Source: Balaenoptera acutorostrata (Eukaryota > Chordata > Mammalia > Artiodactyla > Balaenopteridae). From it: a DNA stretch of 64,000 nucleotides. Below are positions 1 to 12,262 of this stretch, piece by piece. The stretch lies in the NCBI RefSeq assembly GCF_949987535.1, contig NC_080081.1, forward strand, positions 53,826,153-53,890,152, in the 5' to 3' direction. The notes beneath the pieces were generated by a model. It saw only the letters and a program-made list of their open reading frames with translations. It searched no databases and was not told where the DNA came from. Within the stretch, counting starts at the first letter, position 1. The number at the start of each line of letters is the position of its first letter. Both the position numbers and the translations under genes were made by a program.

Positions 1-1097
1 TCTCTACAGAGGAATTACAATAGGCAACGCATGAGCAAACTGTTGCATTTAAACTTGTTTTCATATCCACATTATATTTTAGCATAAGATCAATATTCAT
101 ATAAGCATTATTATCCCTAGTTTATAAATGAAGAAACTTGGAGAAGTAAAGAAACTTGGAGTTGATGAAAGTCACAAAAGTCCTTTAATTCTACAATTCG
201 GTATCTTTTTACCTAACTAGAATCTCTTAGATTTAAGAAAACAATTTTATCACAATATAGCATGAGTTAAAATCCCCGAAGTATTCAACTAACTTCAGAA
301 TTCATATATACTGAAAAGTTAAAAGTGTGTATGAATATTTTAAGGTTCAATTTTCCCAGCATAGGCTTATTAAACTGCTATTTTTCCCACATATAAGCTT
401 ATTGTAATTCTAGTGTCTTGCTAACCTAAAAAAATTACTTCTTGTAAAAAGTTTGTGATATGAATAACTGTGAAAATTGCAAATTATTTCATATTTTTCA
501 AAACATGAAGTGAGTGAAAAAACACTTGATTTTAAATATAATTCTCATAACACAATAATAAAACTTCAGCTTGAATTTGTCTGGAAGAACTTCTTCAGAC
601 GTTTTATGAATGGCCATCTTTACTGCATAGCTAGCATCCTCACTTCCTAGAAAAAATTTTCTTTGCTCTCTTAAAGTTTGTCTTTCTTTGTCAAGTTAAA
701 CATTCAAATGCATAAGGCAGGGATTTGACTTCTCTGCTGATTCTGCAATATGAGTACATTCTTTCCAGACAATGAAAGTAAATAACCATAATGCTAATAG
801 CATGTACCAATAAAAGCAAGAATGATATTGACTGTAAATTGACAGTAAGGAAACATTGTATTTATATGCAGAAAGCTGTCACATGTGATTTTAGAATGAA
901 ATAGGAGCTGTATTTGTTTTCAAACTATTTCTATCACCGTTTAAATTGTTTTATTTTATTGTGGTAAGACCATTGAACATGAGACTTAACCTTCTTAAAT
1001 GTTTCAGTGTATGAAACATTCGTGTTGACTGTAAGTCCAACGTTGTAAAGCAGATATTTAAAACTTACTCATCTTGCTTAACTTAAACTTTATACCC
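1..1097. other. AT-rich sequence, no gene seen
   Basis: No long reading frame, RNA gene or repeat family could be recognised here. It is AT-rich sequence typical of mammalian intergenic or intronic DNA. Confidence 0.5.
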
Positions 1098-1570
1098 ATT
1101 GATAATTAACTCCTCTCTTCTCCCTCTCACTAGGCCCTGGAAATCACCAATCTACTCTCCTGTTTCTATGAATTGGACTATTTAACATACCTCATGTAAG
1201 TGGAATTATGCAGTATTTATCTTTCTGTGACTACCTTATTTCATTTAGCATAATGTCTTCAAGACTCATCCATGTCATTGCGTATTGCAGAATTTCCTTC
1301 TATCTTAAGGCTGATTATTATTCCTATGTATATACCACATATTTGTTTATCTTTTCATCTGTCAAAAGACATTTACGTCATTTCACATCTTGACTATACT
1401 GTAATGAATGTGAGAGTGCTAATAATCTCTTTGAAATCCTGATTTCAATTCTTTTGGATAAATATGCAGAAGTGGGATTGCTGGATAATATGGTAGTTCT
1501 ATTTTTGATTTTTTGAGGAATCTTCATACTGTTTTCCATAGCAGCTTCACCATTTTGCATTTCCACCTAT
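1098..1570 (-). mobile_element. Old L1M fragment (3' region, antisense)
   Basis: The plus strand reads as the antisense of an old mammalian L1 3' region. It has the 'ccctggaaatcaccaatct' segment, a 'tggaattatgcagt' segment, the 'catccatgt' stretch and a 'gaagtgggattgctgga' stretch in the order expected for the reverse complement of ORF2 end plus 3' UTR. It is diverged and carries no coding capacity. The short open frames over it on both strands are by-products. A CHR SINE lies immediately downstream. Confidence 0.6.
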
Positions 1571-1589
1571 CACATTTAAAACAATTTGG

Positions 1590-1730
1590 GGGACTTCCCT
1601 GGTGGTCCAGTGGTTAAGACTCTGCCTTCCAGTGCAGGAGGTGCAGGTTACCTTCCAACGCAGGAGGCGCAGGTTTGATCCCTGGTGGGGGGACTAAGAT
1701 CCCACATGCCACACAGGTGCGGCAAAAATC

Positions 1731-1761
<31 letters not shown>
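1590..1761 (+). mobile_element. CHR-type tRNA-derived SINE with internal duplication
   Basis: The element opens with the head 'gacttccctggtggtccag', has a tRNA-like body, a 'gatcccacatgcc' segment and an (AAAT)n tail. It is flanked by the 12-bp direct repeat aaaacaatttgg at 1578-1589 and 1762-1773, so it is a retroposition event. Inside it a 26-bp unit is tandemly repeated (1625-1650 and 1651-1676, about 4 mismatches). The second copy leads into the B-box-like ggtttgatccc, while in the first copy this box is replaced. It is the short CHR form without the long 3' part seen at 25,343 and 45,317. Confidence 0.85.
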
Positions 1762-1773
1762 AAAACAATTTGG

Positions 1774-2984
1774 CTCTGGCATGCACTTGTGTTGTTTTTC
1801 TCAATGTTTCTCCATATTTAAAATTTTTAATTCCTAACTATTCTTTTTGTATACACAGAAACTTACACCTTAATATTTTTATATCTTTTTATTTACCTTG
1901 GCAAGAGCTATTTTCAAAATATCATTCGATTAGATAAGAAAATATTAATTATTTTATTTTATTTTTTGTGAAAAAAAGGTTCTACATGAAAAACAAACTT
2001 ACTTAGTTCTCATAAATTTTGAGTTTGATCTGGCAGAATCATATGCTATAAAGAGCCAGTTTCACAAAGATGTTTTCCTCTCACCTTCTTATAATTACTG
2101 AAGGCAAAGGATTTTGCTGAAGATTGAACATCTTCTTAAAATACAGTGAAGATCTTGTAGAAACCCTGATAATGCAAATTACTATACTTGTTGGAACTTT
2201 TCAAGTGATGAAGTACTTAACTATATCACCTATACATTTTTTACCAAGGCTTATTTTTATATCTCTGTCTTTGTGATGCATTATTATAAGTTTTGCTCAT
2301 AATGACTTTCAGAAAGTTAATGATATAGCTTGTTATTGAGTGTATACACAATGCAACAATTCTCAATTTTTTAAAAAAATTAAATAAAGAGATAAAATGA
2401 AATCATGAAAGGAAAGACCTTGGTATAGAGGTTTGTCCATATTCCAGAGCATAACGTCAGGTTAGTTAGATCACTTTCCCTTTCTGCCTTTGTTTCTTCA
2501 CTTACTGATTGAAAGAACATGAGGGGTCATTTACTCAAGTACTATGGGGCCAAACACAACATAAATGAGAGAAGAGAGCCCAATGGAACACAATGGCAGT
2601 GGCCTATGGAGAACTAGTTAGGTTACATGCTTCTTAACAAAATCCACTGCTATTTAGCTGCAGGTGATTGCAGAAAGGCAGGCCCAGTATCATAGATTTT
2701 CAATTTTTTTTTCAAAAAATGTGCAGCAAATTCTGATTTTAGGCACAATAGTCTAGTCTTCTTTTTTTTTTTTTGCTACTAAAACATGAATTCTATTGTA
2801 GCATTGTTTTATAAACAGAGAACAGTTAAATGTGTTATAACAAGAGCAATGACTCATTTGTAAATCTCATGGAAAACCATGCCAGAAAACACTTTTAAGG
2901 GATTGGGAAGTGACAATGGAAGTAATGTTGTTTGATCTATATTAATTTTGAAATTTTTGGTTTTACTCTCAATATTATAAAATA
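1774..2984. other. No gene or recognised repeat
   Basis: AT-rich sequence with a poly(T) run near 2762-2774. Nothing could be assigned. Confidence 0.45.
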
Positions 2985-3170
2985 AGTATTTTCTTTTTTC
3001 TTAAATTGAAATATAGTTGATTTACAATGTTGTGTTAATTTCTGGTGTACAGCAAAGTGATTCAATTATACATATACATATCCTTTTTCATATTCTTTTT
3101 CATTATAGTTTATTACAAGATACTGAATATAGTTCCCTGTGCTCTACAGTAGGACATTGTTGTTTTTCAA
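2985..3170 (-). mobile_element. L1 3' end fragment (antisense)
   Basis: The plus strand carries the reverse complement of the cetartiodactyl L1 3' UTR: 'tatagttgatttacaatgtt', then 'ggtgtacagcaaagtgatt', then 'tattacaagatactgaatat' and 'agttccctgtgctctacag'. It is a short 5'-truncated copy. No clear TSD was found. Confidence 0.75.
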
Positions 3171-4964
3171 AAATATACCATTTTTAAATGTTGACAACTC
3201 AGTTTTTTAAACACTACATACCACAACACAACATAATCACCATCCTGTTTTTGGCTTATAAGCTACCAGTTACTAACAACCTATGGGTGAAAGAATATCC
3301 AGTTATGGTACTAAGATGCCTTAATTGTAAGTGTACTGAGCATTTAACAGCTCTTTTATGTTTCAGAATGATGAAAGGACTTCTAAGGACTTTAAGGATA
3401 TCACTGTGCTAGAGATTGTGGAAAAGCCAGTTAACTGGTGCCAGAAACTGGTTGATAAATAAGAGTTACATTTTTTTTTAATGAGAATTCATAGCTATTT
3501 GATTGCAAACTTGATAACAAAAGTCACTTTTATTTTCATGATTTTCTTCTAATAGTCTTCATGTCATTTGTGGTTTCAGGCATATATCAGTACAATTTGA
3601 AATATACTAGGTATAAGTTGAACTGGCTATATATTGTTCCATATTCCATATTTTGTTTTCAGATTAAAAGATCCTGAAAAAAAAAGCATTATTACTCAAG
3701 GCAATCTCTAGAATTATAACCCAGTGACAAGTGGAGAGCCCAATGCACCTGCAAATAATGATAGCTTCTACTAGAGACTTTGCCTACAATCTCTTTGTCA
3801 GAAAAAACAAAAACAAAAAAATGCCCCTTTGATCTAATTATCATCATTTCCATTGATTATGGCGTTTTTCAAAGAATTACACTAAAACAAAGTGTTGCTT
3901 ATATGATGAGATCAAATAATGACAAAGGCACACAAACAAAAATATTTGATCTCAATGACAGACTAAACCTTCCAAATTGTCAGTCATTAAGATACCATAT
4001 TGGGAAAGGTTTTATGTGGCACAGATTTAAAGCATTAGCATGGAATTTGGATGAAAAAAATATTTTTGAATGATGAATTTACATCAAAAGCTGTCAATAA
4101 AATTATATTCCTGTACCTGGATAACTTTTGAGTTTTTAGAAAGATGATCAGCCCTGGAGAGTGAGACCATAGGTGATCCTTTATGTCAGCCAGGGTGCCC
4201 ACACTGAAAAGAAGCTGATTCATCTGATGAAATTCAAAACCAATTGAACACGTATTCAAACCATTTCTTAGCGAGGCTTTTCTTCTGAAACCAATTTCCA
4301 CTCTGAAAGCATTATTATCCTTTGTGTTAACATTTTCACAAGGTTGTATGTTTACGCACAGGCAGTTTGTTTCCCCTTGCTCAGCACTTAATCAAAACAT
4401 CAATTTGAAAACTGTGATTTAGTTTTCCTTTTATTAATGGATTATTACTTTTGTTTTTCATTTTTTCCTGTTCTTTCTACTTGAAAATATATTTTATGTG
4501 GATCTTGTATACGCTAGATAAGTTTATTTGTATCTCTTAATTTTGCTTTCAAATTATCCAAATTTTTGTCTTTGTCTCTATTTTCCTTTGTGTATTTTAA
4601 ACTTTTCCACAACCACTATACTAATTTACCTAACATACTTACATACTTCTTCTTCAAAACTCCCCCTTTAAACCAAACACAGATACACACACACAGAAAG
4701 ATAGAGGAGGGAAAGAGGGATTCTTCTATTTTTATGTTAATCAGCAGTAACATTTTGAGTTGCTTGTATTTTGTTCTTGTCTTCAGAATGCTTCTTTATC
4801 CTAGTAGCTTCTTTTTATTTTTAGGAACATGCTATCTTGTCTAGTCTTTGTGAGAATGCTAATTGGAAATTTAATTTTTTTTACATTTTTATATGGCAAA
4901 TTCTCTCTGCAATTTCTACAGTTCCGTGTGTTCTGAAATATGAGAGCTTTATAATCACGACTGC
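3171..4964. other. No gene or recognised repeat
   Basis: Short frames of 60-100 codons occur on both strands but have no recognisable domain or codon pattern. I treat the whole stretch as unassigned sequence. Confidence 0.45.
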
Positions 4965-5240
4965 AATCATGACACAGAAGTTTCCTCACCCCTCCAAAAT
5001 CCTCTTCTGCTATCCTCCCATCCCCAACCCCTGGCAACCACGGATGTCTTCTCCATCCTTATAGTTTTGCCTCTTCCAGATTGTCATATAAATGGAATCA
5101 TGTGGTATTTCAGTCTTTGACTTTGGCCTCTTCACTTGGCAAAATGCACCTAAGTTTCATCTATGTTACTGCGTGTACCCATAGTTTCTCTAAGTATAAT
5201 GTTTATGGAAAATTTTTCCTCTTTTACCAAAAGCGTGTTC
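4965..5240 (-). mobile_element. Old L1M fragment (antisense)
   Basis: 'cccctggcaaccacggatgt', 'cagattgtcatataaatgg' and 'aatcatgtggtattt' follow the antisense L1M 3' region in the same order as the copy at 1098-1570. It is diverged. Confidence 0.55.
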
Positions 5241-5695
5241 GATTTTTTTGAGATCATTTGTTTTGTTGTTTTTGGCTTTTTGTTGTGTGATAGTAGTTTA
5301 CATAAATGTCTGGTGGTCCTTAATTGCTATTTACTTTTATAAATGGAGAGCCATGTTGTTAATAAAAGTCAGTGGCACAAGCTTTTCTGCCTGGGGTAGG
5401 TCTTTTCTCATGCCTGCCTCTCCCAGGAAGAGAGGGACTGACAAGCCTGTGTGGAGCAGTGGGGACCAGTGACCGCCAGGCATTTGGGGGGTGGAATGGG
5501 GAGCTGCACATATCGGGTGTAGAGAGGCAGGTGGCTTTCACACCCATTCAAATGCCAAAGTAAGGACTTTGGGGAGGTACCAACACTTACACTCAAAACC
5601 TTGGTATTCCCTGGCCGATTAGTCAGTTTCTTTATAGAAGAGGGTTTTATTTTTTTTTATTTCCTTTTAACTAGGCGCAAAGGCCACGGCTGCTG
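5241..5695. other. Unassigned, locally GC-richer
   Basis: The stretch 5380-5580 is more GC-rich than its surroundings and gives overlapping short frames on both strands. None resembles a known protein. It may be an unrecognised repeat or unique sequence. Confidence 0.35.
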
Positions 5696-5738
5696 TTTCT
5701 TTCCCTCTCTCTCTCTTTCTCTCCCTTTCTCTCTGGCA

Positions 5739-5782
<44 letters not shown>
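5696..5782. repeat. (TC)n-rich tract followed by (GT)21
   Basis: A pyrimidine tract of TC/TTTC units (about 5696-5734) is followed, after a short spacer, by an uninterrupted GT dinucleotide run at 5741-5782. Open frames across it encode only Val-Cys or Thr-His runs and are not genes. Confidence 0.95.
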
Positions 5783-5783
<1 letters not shown>

Positions 5784-8470
5784 GGAAGGGGATGTGATGA
5801 GGAAGATGGATGTTAGGTGGCCTAGCCCTGTGGTTATGGAGAGAAAAAGTCTGCCCATTTCAAGCTTGATGTCTCTTCACAGCTCTGCTGGAAAAGGACA
5901 TCTCCTAGTTGAGCAACAATATTGCCCTCTAGTTAATTCAGCAACATGAACCAGTTGGGGTTTTTCCCCCATATTCCTCATAATTTCTGAAACACTCTTG
6001 ATCTGCTTCTGTCCTCAGTGTTACTGTGAATCGCCTCTTCTATACATGTTTATCATTCCTTCAGTGAGATTTGGGGAGAAAGAGGAGGCAAAATTGTATG
6101 CGCTCTCAGCTATCCAGAAACAGAACCCATATAGTACTGCCATGGTAGGAGAATGGCTGATCTCGTGCAAGAACTGTGTGATCCTGCCCTGGAAGTCTTC
6201 ATTACTTGCCACAGAAAAGATCATTTCCCCAGTAACTTTTTCTTTCTATTTATTATATTAATCAAGTTGGGGCTAATACTTATAAAAGAGAATATATAAG
6301 AAATTCCATTTGTATTCCAAAAAAATTAATGGAAACTTCTCTCTCTCTAAGGCATGATTTTCAAAATTTACTTCACTGTCCTATAATGCATTTAGTATGC
6401 ACCTCTACCTTAATCTTATCTCATGACTTTTTTTATTTCCTCACTGGGAAGTGGACTCCTTGTGAATAGTATCTATCCACAAAATCTATGTGTCCACATA
6501 CTTTTGTGAAAAACATTCTTTATCTGGATATTGCAAGGTGATGTAGAGTTACTGAAACAGCAATAAATATGTAAAGTTCTTAACTATCTAAAACTAAATA
6601 CTTTTAGTATTTATCAACACCAAAAATGATAAAAAAGAATTGCAGTAGTAATACACATGTAAATGTTTCTGGAATGAGTGTGTTCTCATTAAATACTTAC
6701 ATTTTGTCTTTGCCTCATTCTGCATTAATTGTTCCACCTGGTGGGAGTTTTACAGAGTACAACAGTTAGCTGTACACTCCTGGATCAAAGCCTGGAGAGT
6801 AACTTCTCAGTTGTGCTTCTTTTACTATTTTCTCTTAGTTCCACAAACACACACAAAGAGGTACAAAAAAAAAAAAAAAAAAAGCACAATTCTGCATGGA
6901 ATGTTAGAAAATTGTAAATGGTGTATGAGATTTAAAAAGTACCCTTGTCTAAAAACCACCACACATAGAGTACAGATGTTCTTGAACTGCTCTTTGTAAG
7001 ACTAAGTCCTGAGAACTATCCCCTCTAAATAATGGACAACCTTAACTTTTTAAAAAGGAAAGCCAAAACAAAGAGAGGGAAGAACTTTCTAGTTTCTTTA
7101 GAATTTGGCTTTTGTTATCTTCTAGACAAAAATTCTGTACCTCTCTCAATGGAAATATTATACATCAGGTACACTAATCAATATTTCAAGCTAAATCTTG
7201 GATGGAGGGACCAATTTCTATTGCTTTTAATCTATTCAAGTGCTAGGAAGTTTCTCCTGTGAAACTTTTTAAGTTGTGTCAGATTGAGAAAATACTACAC
7301 CTGCCCTACATATGGCAACAACTTTTATGTATAAACTTTTCTTCTTTAGTGTGTATATGTACACGGACATATTGACTCTTCACCTATATTGCCTTAATTT
7401 GCAAATATTCACAAGTATAATTTACAAATGCACTATCTCTTCATATATACATATATACATATGCTAAAAAGCACTAAATAAGTTTGAAATAATTCAAGTG
7501 TAAGGGTCAGAAATAAATATGCACATTATATTTTAATTTCTAGGACAGGAATAATGCTCACAAAATAGCTTTTTATTTGATATCAGGATTCTCAATCCTT
7601 TTTTCTATGAAATCCACCATAAGGAAGACGTTGACATTCTGGACACATTCCCATGGTATAACCTGATTTTTTAACAATTGTGGCATTGATGCTAGTGGCA
7701 AATAAGAGGCAGATAATGTACATTTCCCAGCTAATTGTCTAGATGCTTTTCCAGTAATTAAGGGCTCATCTATGTGTCATACCACATGGTTTATCAGGCA
7801 GTGAGCTGCTGGCCAGGACTAGAGCAAATGCCAGCCTGGTCCGCTGTAAGAAATGAGAAATCACAGAGCTGTTCTAATTCAACCCCTTTTAACCTCCAAT
7901 TTCTTCCCTAAGTCTTGCCCTTGAAGGAATCCCTGACAGGTCTCAGAATTTACTGACAAAGACTTGTAAGTAGAGGATTCTCCTTTTTCCACGACCAGCA
8001 AATTGGAGGGAGGAATTCCTGAGAATTCAATGAGTTCAGGTAAATTGTTCTTGCCTGGAACCAAAATGCATTTTCCTACAGAAACATACTGGGTATGCTT
8101 CATGACACAGGATTGACAAAACTACAATTGAAGTGTAACACTGATTAATAGTAATTTTCTGTACTTTAATGCCTAACCATCAATTATATTTTTTTCTGAG
8201 GGAAAATATAAGCCAAAGTACAATCAAGTAACTTGAAAAAGTACTTTTGTAAAGCAACAAAAATTTAAAAGGGAGACATCTTCTGATCGAAGTCCCATAA
8301 GAAAATAATTCTGTAATTTTATATTAACTCTTCATATATTTTAGAAGAATATTCAAAAATTTTAAAAGGTTTTGAAATACATTTCTAAAAGAAGGTTGAA
8401 AGCCTTGCAGATGAATAAAAGAAGAGTGCAAAGAGGCGAATAGAATAAAAATCTTGGAATTTTAATTTAA
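5783..8470. other. No gene recognised; possible L2 trace
   Basis: Mostly unassigned AT-rich sequence with a 19-base A run near 6866. The part at about 6370-6560 has a weak resemblance to an L2 3' region ('tcactgggaagtggactcct'), too diverged to assign with confidence. Confidence 0.35.
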
Positions 8471-8474
8471 AAGC

Positions 8475-8640
8475 ACATGATCTCTGGAGTCAGACAACAA
8501 TTGCTGCTAATTTGTGCTCTCTTACCTATTTGCTGAGTGAACTTAGATATTTTACTCAACTTTCCTGTTGCTTCATCTGTAAATAAAGATGATAATACCA
8601 ATATCAAGAGGAAGCTATAAGATTAACGGAGATAATATGA
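8475..8640 (+). mobile_element. MIR SINE
   Basis: MIR order is visible: 'tctggagtcagacaacaatt', a loss-of-detail middle, 'ttcatctgtaaataaagat' and 'gataataccaatatc' leading into 'agattaacggagataatatg'. It is ancient and diverged. Confidence 0.7.
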
Positions 8641-9064
8641 AATTTTAGCATGATCATTTTAAATTTGATTTCCCTACTTCTCACTTTCCCCAAGGGTTCT
8701 CTGAGAATATTTTTTAGTTTCTTTTATTTGGTGGTTTATCCAGTTCTATGACTTTTATTCAGAGACCACTGCTGAGTTGTGGTAGTCATAAGGCATCCTT
8801 GACCTACTAGAAGCAAGACTGACCTCTGTCTTGACCTGCTAAGCCAGTTGATTCATTTACAGAAAACTGACAAGAAAACCATCAGAAACTTTAATTGATG
8901 GCCCAATAAAATGATTATGTATCATTCTTAACAAATTCATTCATCTGCTATTTTGAGTGACTTACTAGTTATTTGCAGTTCATGCAGGTATTGTTTGCAA
9001 ATAGGCAGTAATTCCATTTGTGTCATCACCAAGAATACAGGAGCAGGTCATTTATAGCAACCCC
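8641..9064. other. No gene or recognised repeat
   Basis: Unassigned sequence between a MIR and the Tigger-like element. Confidence 0.4.
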
Positions 9065-9307
9065 TCCGATTTCTGTAATATCAATATCTATAGATGGCAG
9101 ATTCTCATTATTCCAGTGATTATGCTTTAAAAAGTCACCGTGAACACTGAATTAGTAAATACTGAACCATTGCTCCTAGGGGAAATATGAGGTTAGTTTC
9201 CTGTAACAATCTGGTCACAACATTTTCATCACCAATCAATGCATTATCTTGTTTTATGTGTATTTCTGTTTAAATATATTGTATTTAATATATTGGTGAA
9301 TCATTAA
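9065..9307. mobile_element. Tigger/pogo-like DNA transposon, first part
   Basis: 'aagtcaccgtgaacactgaa', 'atactgaaccattgctccta' and 'catcaccaatcaatgcatta' follow a widespread mammalian Tigger-type element. The element is interrupted at 9308 by an L1 3' end and resumes at 9695. I recall the family pattern but cannot fix the exact subfamily or orientation. Confidence 0.6.
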
Positions 9308-9681
9308 GTTTTTAAAATTGAAGTATAGTTGATTTACAATATTGTGTTAGTTTCAGGTGTACAGCAAAGTGATTTACTTATACATATATATGTATAAATC
9401 TATATTTTTTTGATTCTATTCCATTATAGTTTATTACAAGATATTGAATATAGTTCCCTGTGTTATACAGTAAATCCTTGCTGTTTATCTATTTTGTATA
9501 TAGTAGTGTACATCTGTTAATCCCCTACTTCCAACATATCCCTCCCCCCACTTCCCCTTTGGTAATCATAAGTTTGTTTTCTATGTCTGTGAGTCTGTTT
9601 CTGTTTTGTAAATAAGTTCATTTGTATTGTATTTTAGAGTCCATTTAGAAGCGATATCATGCAATATTTGTGTTTCTTTGA
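9308..9681 (-). mobile_element. L1 3' end inserted into the Tigger-like element
   Basis: This is the reverse complement of the cetartiodactyl L1 3' UTR and ORF2 end. The order is 'gaagtatagttgatttacaa', 'aggtgtacagcaaagtgatt', 'gtttattacaagatattgaa' and 'tttggtaatcataagtttg'. It sits between near-identical flanks, ggtgaatcattaa (9295-9307) and gatgattcattaa (9682-9694), which are the decayed TSD. Removing it rejoins the two Tigger halves. Confidence 0.8.
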
Positions 9682-9694
9682 GATGATTCATTAA

Positions 9695-10120
9695 CGTTGA
9701 ACTCAGGAGCAACAGTAAGACAACTCATGCATGAACATACCTTATCTAACACATGTATTTTCTCTGCAAAGCACATCACAGCCTTCTTGTGCTTAGGAAC
9801 CCTACACAGCACATCAGCACAATGATTGGGGCCATCGTACATAGTGAAACCACCAACGAAAGGCACAAAAAATATGGCACTAAAAAGACCACAGAATGGA
9901 CACTTGGTTACAGTCTTAGAGCTATAATAAGAAGTCAGTGTCATCTTGTTCCTCCTCAGCTAACAGCACGTATGCCTGGGGACTCAAAATTTTGCCCCAC
10001 CGTGCGTGTCTTCAAAGGACTGTAAAAGCACTGTGAATATTGATTTGGGAGTTACAAATAAATTTTAGCAAGTAGGTAAATTTGCAAATAAGGAATCCAC
10101 AAATAGTGATTATTGCTGTA
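9695..10120. mobile_element. Tigger/pogo-like DNA transposon, second part
   Basis: It continues the element from 9307: 'gttgaactcaggagcaacag', 'ctaacacatgtattttctct', 'cacatcacagccttcttgtg', then near 10,020-10,120 'aaaagcactgtgaatattga' and 'aataaggaatccacaaatag'. The 90-95 codon frames over it on both strands are incidental. No transposase domain is recognisable. Confidence 0.6.
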
Positions 10121-12120
10121 ATTTTTACATTGTATAACTCTTGAAAATCTACCTCTGGATTTATTTCATCTTCTCTCAAATATTTTAATTAAATACGCCA
10201 TTATACATTTTAAAATTGGTAATTAATTACAATCAAAATTTTCAAGATATATGGGATGACTCAGGGTCAACCATGCTATGAAAGTTTTGTGTTGGGATCC
10301 TCAGAAATTCATGAAACTGATGTCAATATTATGATAATGACTTAATTTATTTCTGTCCCAGGTAAAGGAAAAGCATCAGCCTTTCAGAGCTCAGTAGGTA
10401 GTCCCAGAAATAGATTTGGGAAGAGTGGTGAATATTTGGAAGAGTTTGCTGCAAAATTTTGGGAAGAAAGATGACCATAAATAGGTAAAATTGCTAGTGA
10501 AAAGTATTAACAAACCAAGAGTAAAGATTGAAGTGGTTTTAATCCACTTACCATGTGATCTTCTTTAACAGTCAGACACATTATTTAACTTAATAAACCA
10601 GGTGTAAGAGAAGAAGTGCTGAATGTCTATGTTGATCCAAGGGAATAGGTTACAATAAATATAGTACAGAAAAGGGTACAAAACAGTGGAATATGTGACA
10701 ATAGAAGAGTTGCAGCATGATGTTTGTACTAGTTAGGGACAAAAGTGAGTTGGGTTGAGAAAACTTAAGGCTTCAGTAAAATCAGAGTTCTACTTAGAAT
10801 ATGAATTGAAAGAGATGAAGATAAATGAAGCATGCTCAGTGATTATATGTTAGAGTTTAAATTCACAGAGGTATAATAGTTTGGGCTGCTGAAAAAACCC
10901 AGGGCTTTTCATCCTCAAAGATATGAGGATGAGAGGGTTAAATTGATTGATTCCTGGTAAAGAAGTGTACAGTGTGGAGAATTGGATCATTTACATTTAT
11001 TCTGATGATTGAAGTTCTTGGAGTAGAGAATCATGTGAGTTAGATGCCAATATCCATTGTGAAGAAGGAATGGGAACTCTTCAGAAGAAGTGACAAGATA
11101 CTGAGGTCTGATGTCATGAACCTCAGGAGAGAAGTGTTTATATGTGAGGGAAGTAGAATAACCATCTGAAATTGGAAATAAGGAACTGGGAGGATGCCAA
11201 GGTCATTTCAGACTCCTGTGTTCTTAGTAGTGTAGGAGGATGAAAGAATCCTCTCTTCCCTTTAGGAGAGCTGTGGGGAGATTAGTATGCTGAGGCAGGG
11301 AGCCAAAGTTAAATTATGTCAACTATGTTCAGATAAAATCATGGGCAGAGGGTTAGGATTTAAGGTGCAGGTTTATAAAGAAAGATGGATTCTAAAGAAC
11401 AGGGTAAAAAAAATGGTAGAGAGTGTGGGAGTGGCAGTGTGAGGAAGAAATAGAGGGCAGGGAGGAGAAGGCTGGGCAAGAAGGAAAAGGAGAGATAGCT
11501 TGGGTGTGTATTTTCGGTTGTGTGTAAGTATAACTGGAATTAAAGGGCTTGATGGATTTAACAATTATCCTGATTCTTTGCCGAAGCTGGTGTAAAATTC
11601 AGGTAGTATTAGAGACCAGAGGAGTTTAGCAATCTGTATCCTGGTTCACCAGTCTAACATCTCTAATCTTCCCCATCCACCTGGTTGCAGTGGGACAAAT
11701 TGCTGAGCATACATACTCAATGAGAAAAAATCTGTGCGTGTACGTTCAATGAGACAGAAATAACCCACTGATCCAACCTCTTCCCTGGAGATTTTTGTGC
11801 AGGTGATAAAGACTGCCAGTGTACAGCTGATGGATAAAGCTGTAAGATGCCATATTCTGGAGCTGGTAGTAGCCATGTGTCCTGTCATGAATACCAGAGG
11901 AGGAGAAATTTTACTTTATTTTAAAAGAGAATCAACAATTTTGTGTCTGGAGGAGAGTGATTCCTCTTAAGGTTAAAAGAGAATATATAAGAGGATAAAT
12001 ATCAAAAATCTTAAGAACGTGTGGTTATGTGTTTATTTTATATGCTGAATTTTAATATTAAAAAAATCAATTAATTCCTTGCTGTAAAAGAAAAGGAAAT
12101 GACAAATTTTACTACTGATT
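10121..12120. other. No gene or recognised repeat
   Basis: A 2-kb stretch without an assignable feature. The part 11,380-11,560 is purine-rich. Frames of up to 80 codons look random. Confidence 0.4.
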
Positions 12121-12262
12121 TTATTGTATGCTTGTATGTGTGTGCATATATACTATATGTAAATATATATATACTATATATGAGTACATGTATGTGTGTA
12201 TACATATATAAGCATATGTATATTGTATATATATATACATGTATATATCACATATATACAGC
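12121..12262. repeat. AT-rich simple repeat (TA/TATG-like)
   Basis: Low-complexity alternation of TATA, TGTA and CATA units. The open frame over it encodes a Tyr/Ile-rich artefact. Confidence 0.8.

Noticed and set aside
9657..10025. Cys-rich 90-95 codon frames on both strands
   Set aside because: They lie in a noncoding part of the Tigger-like element, and the Cys spacing fits no known fold.
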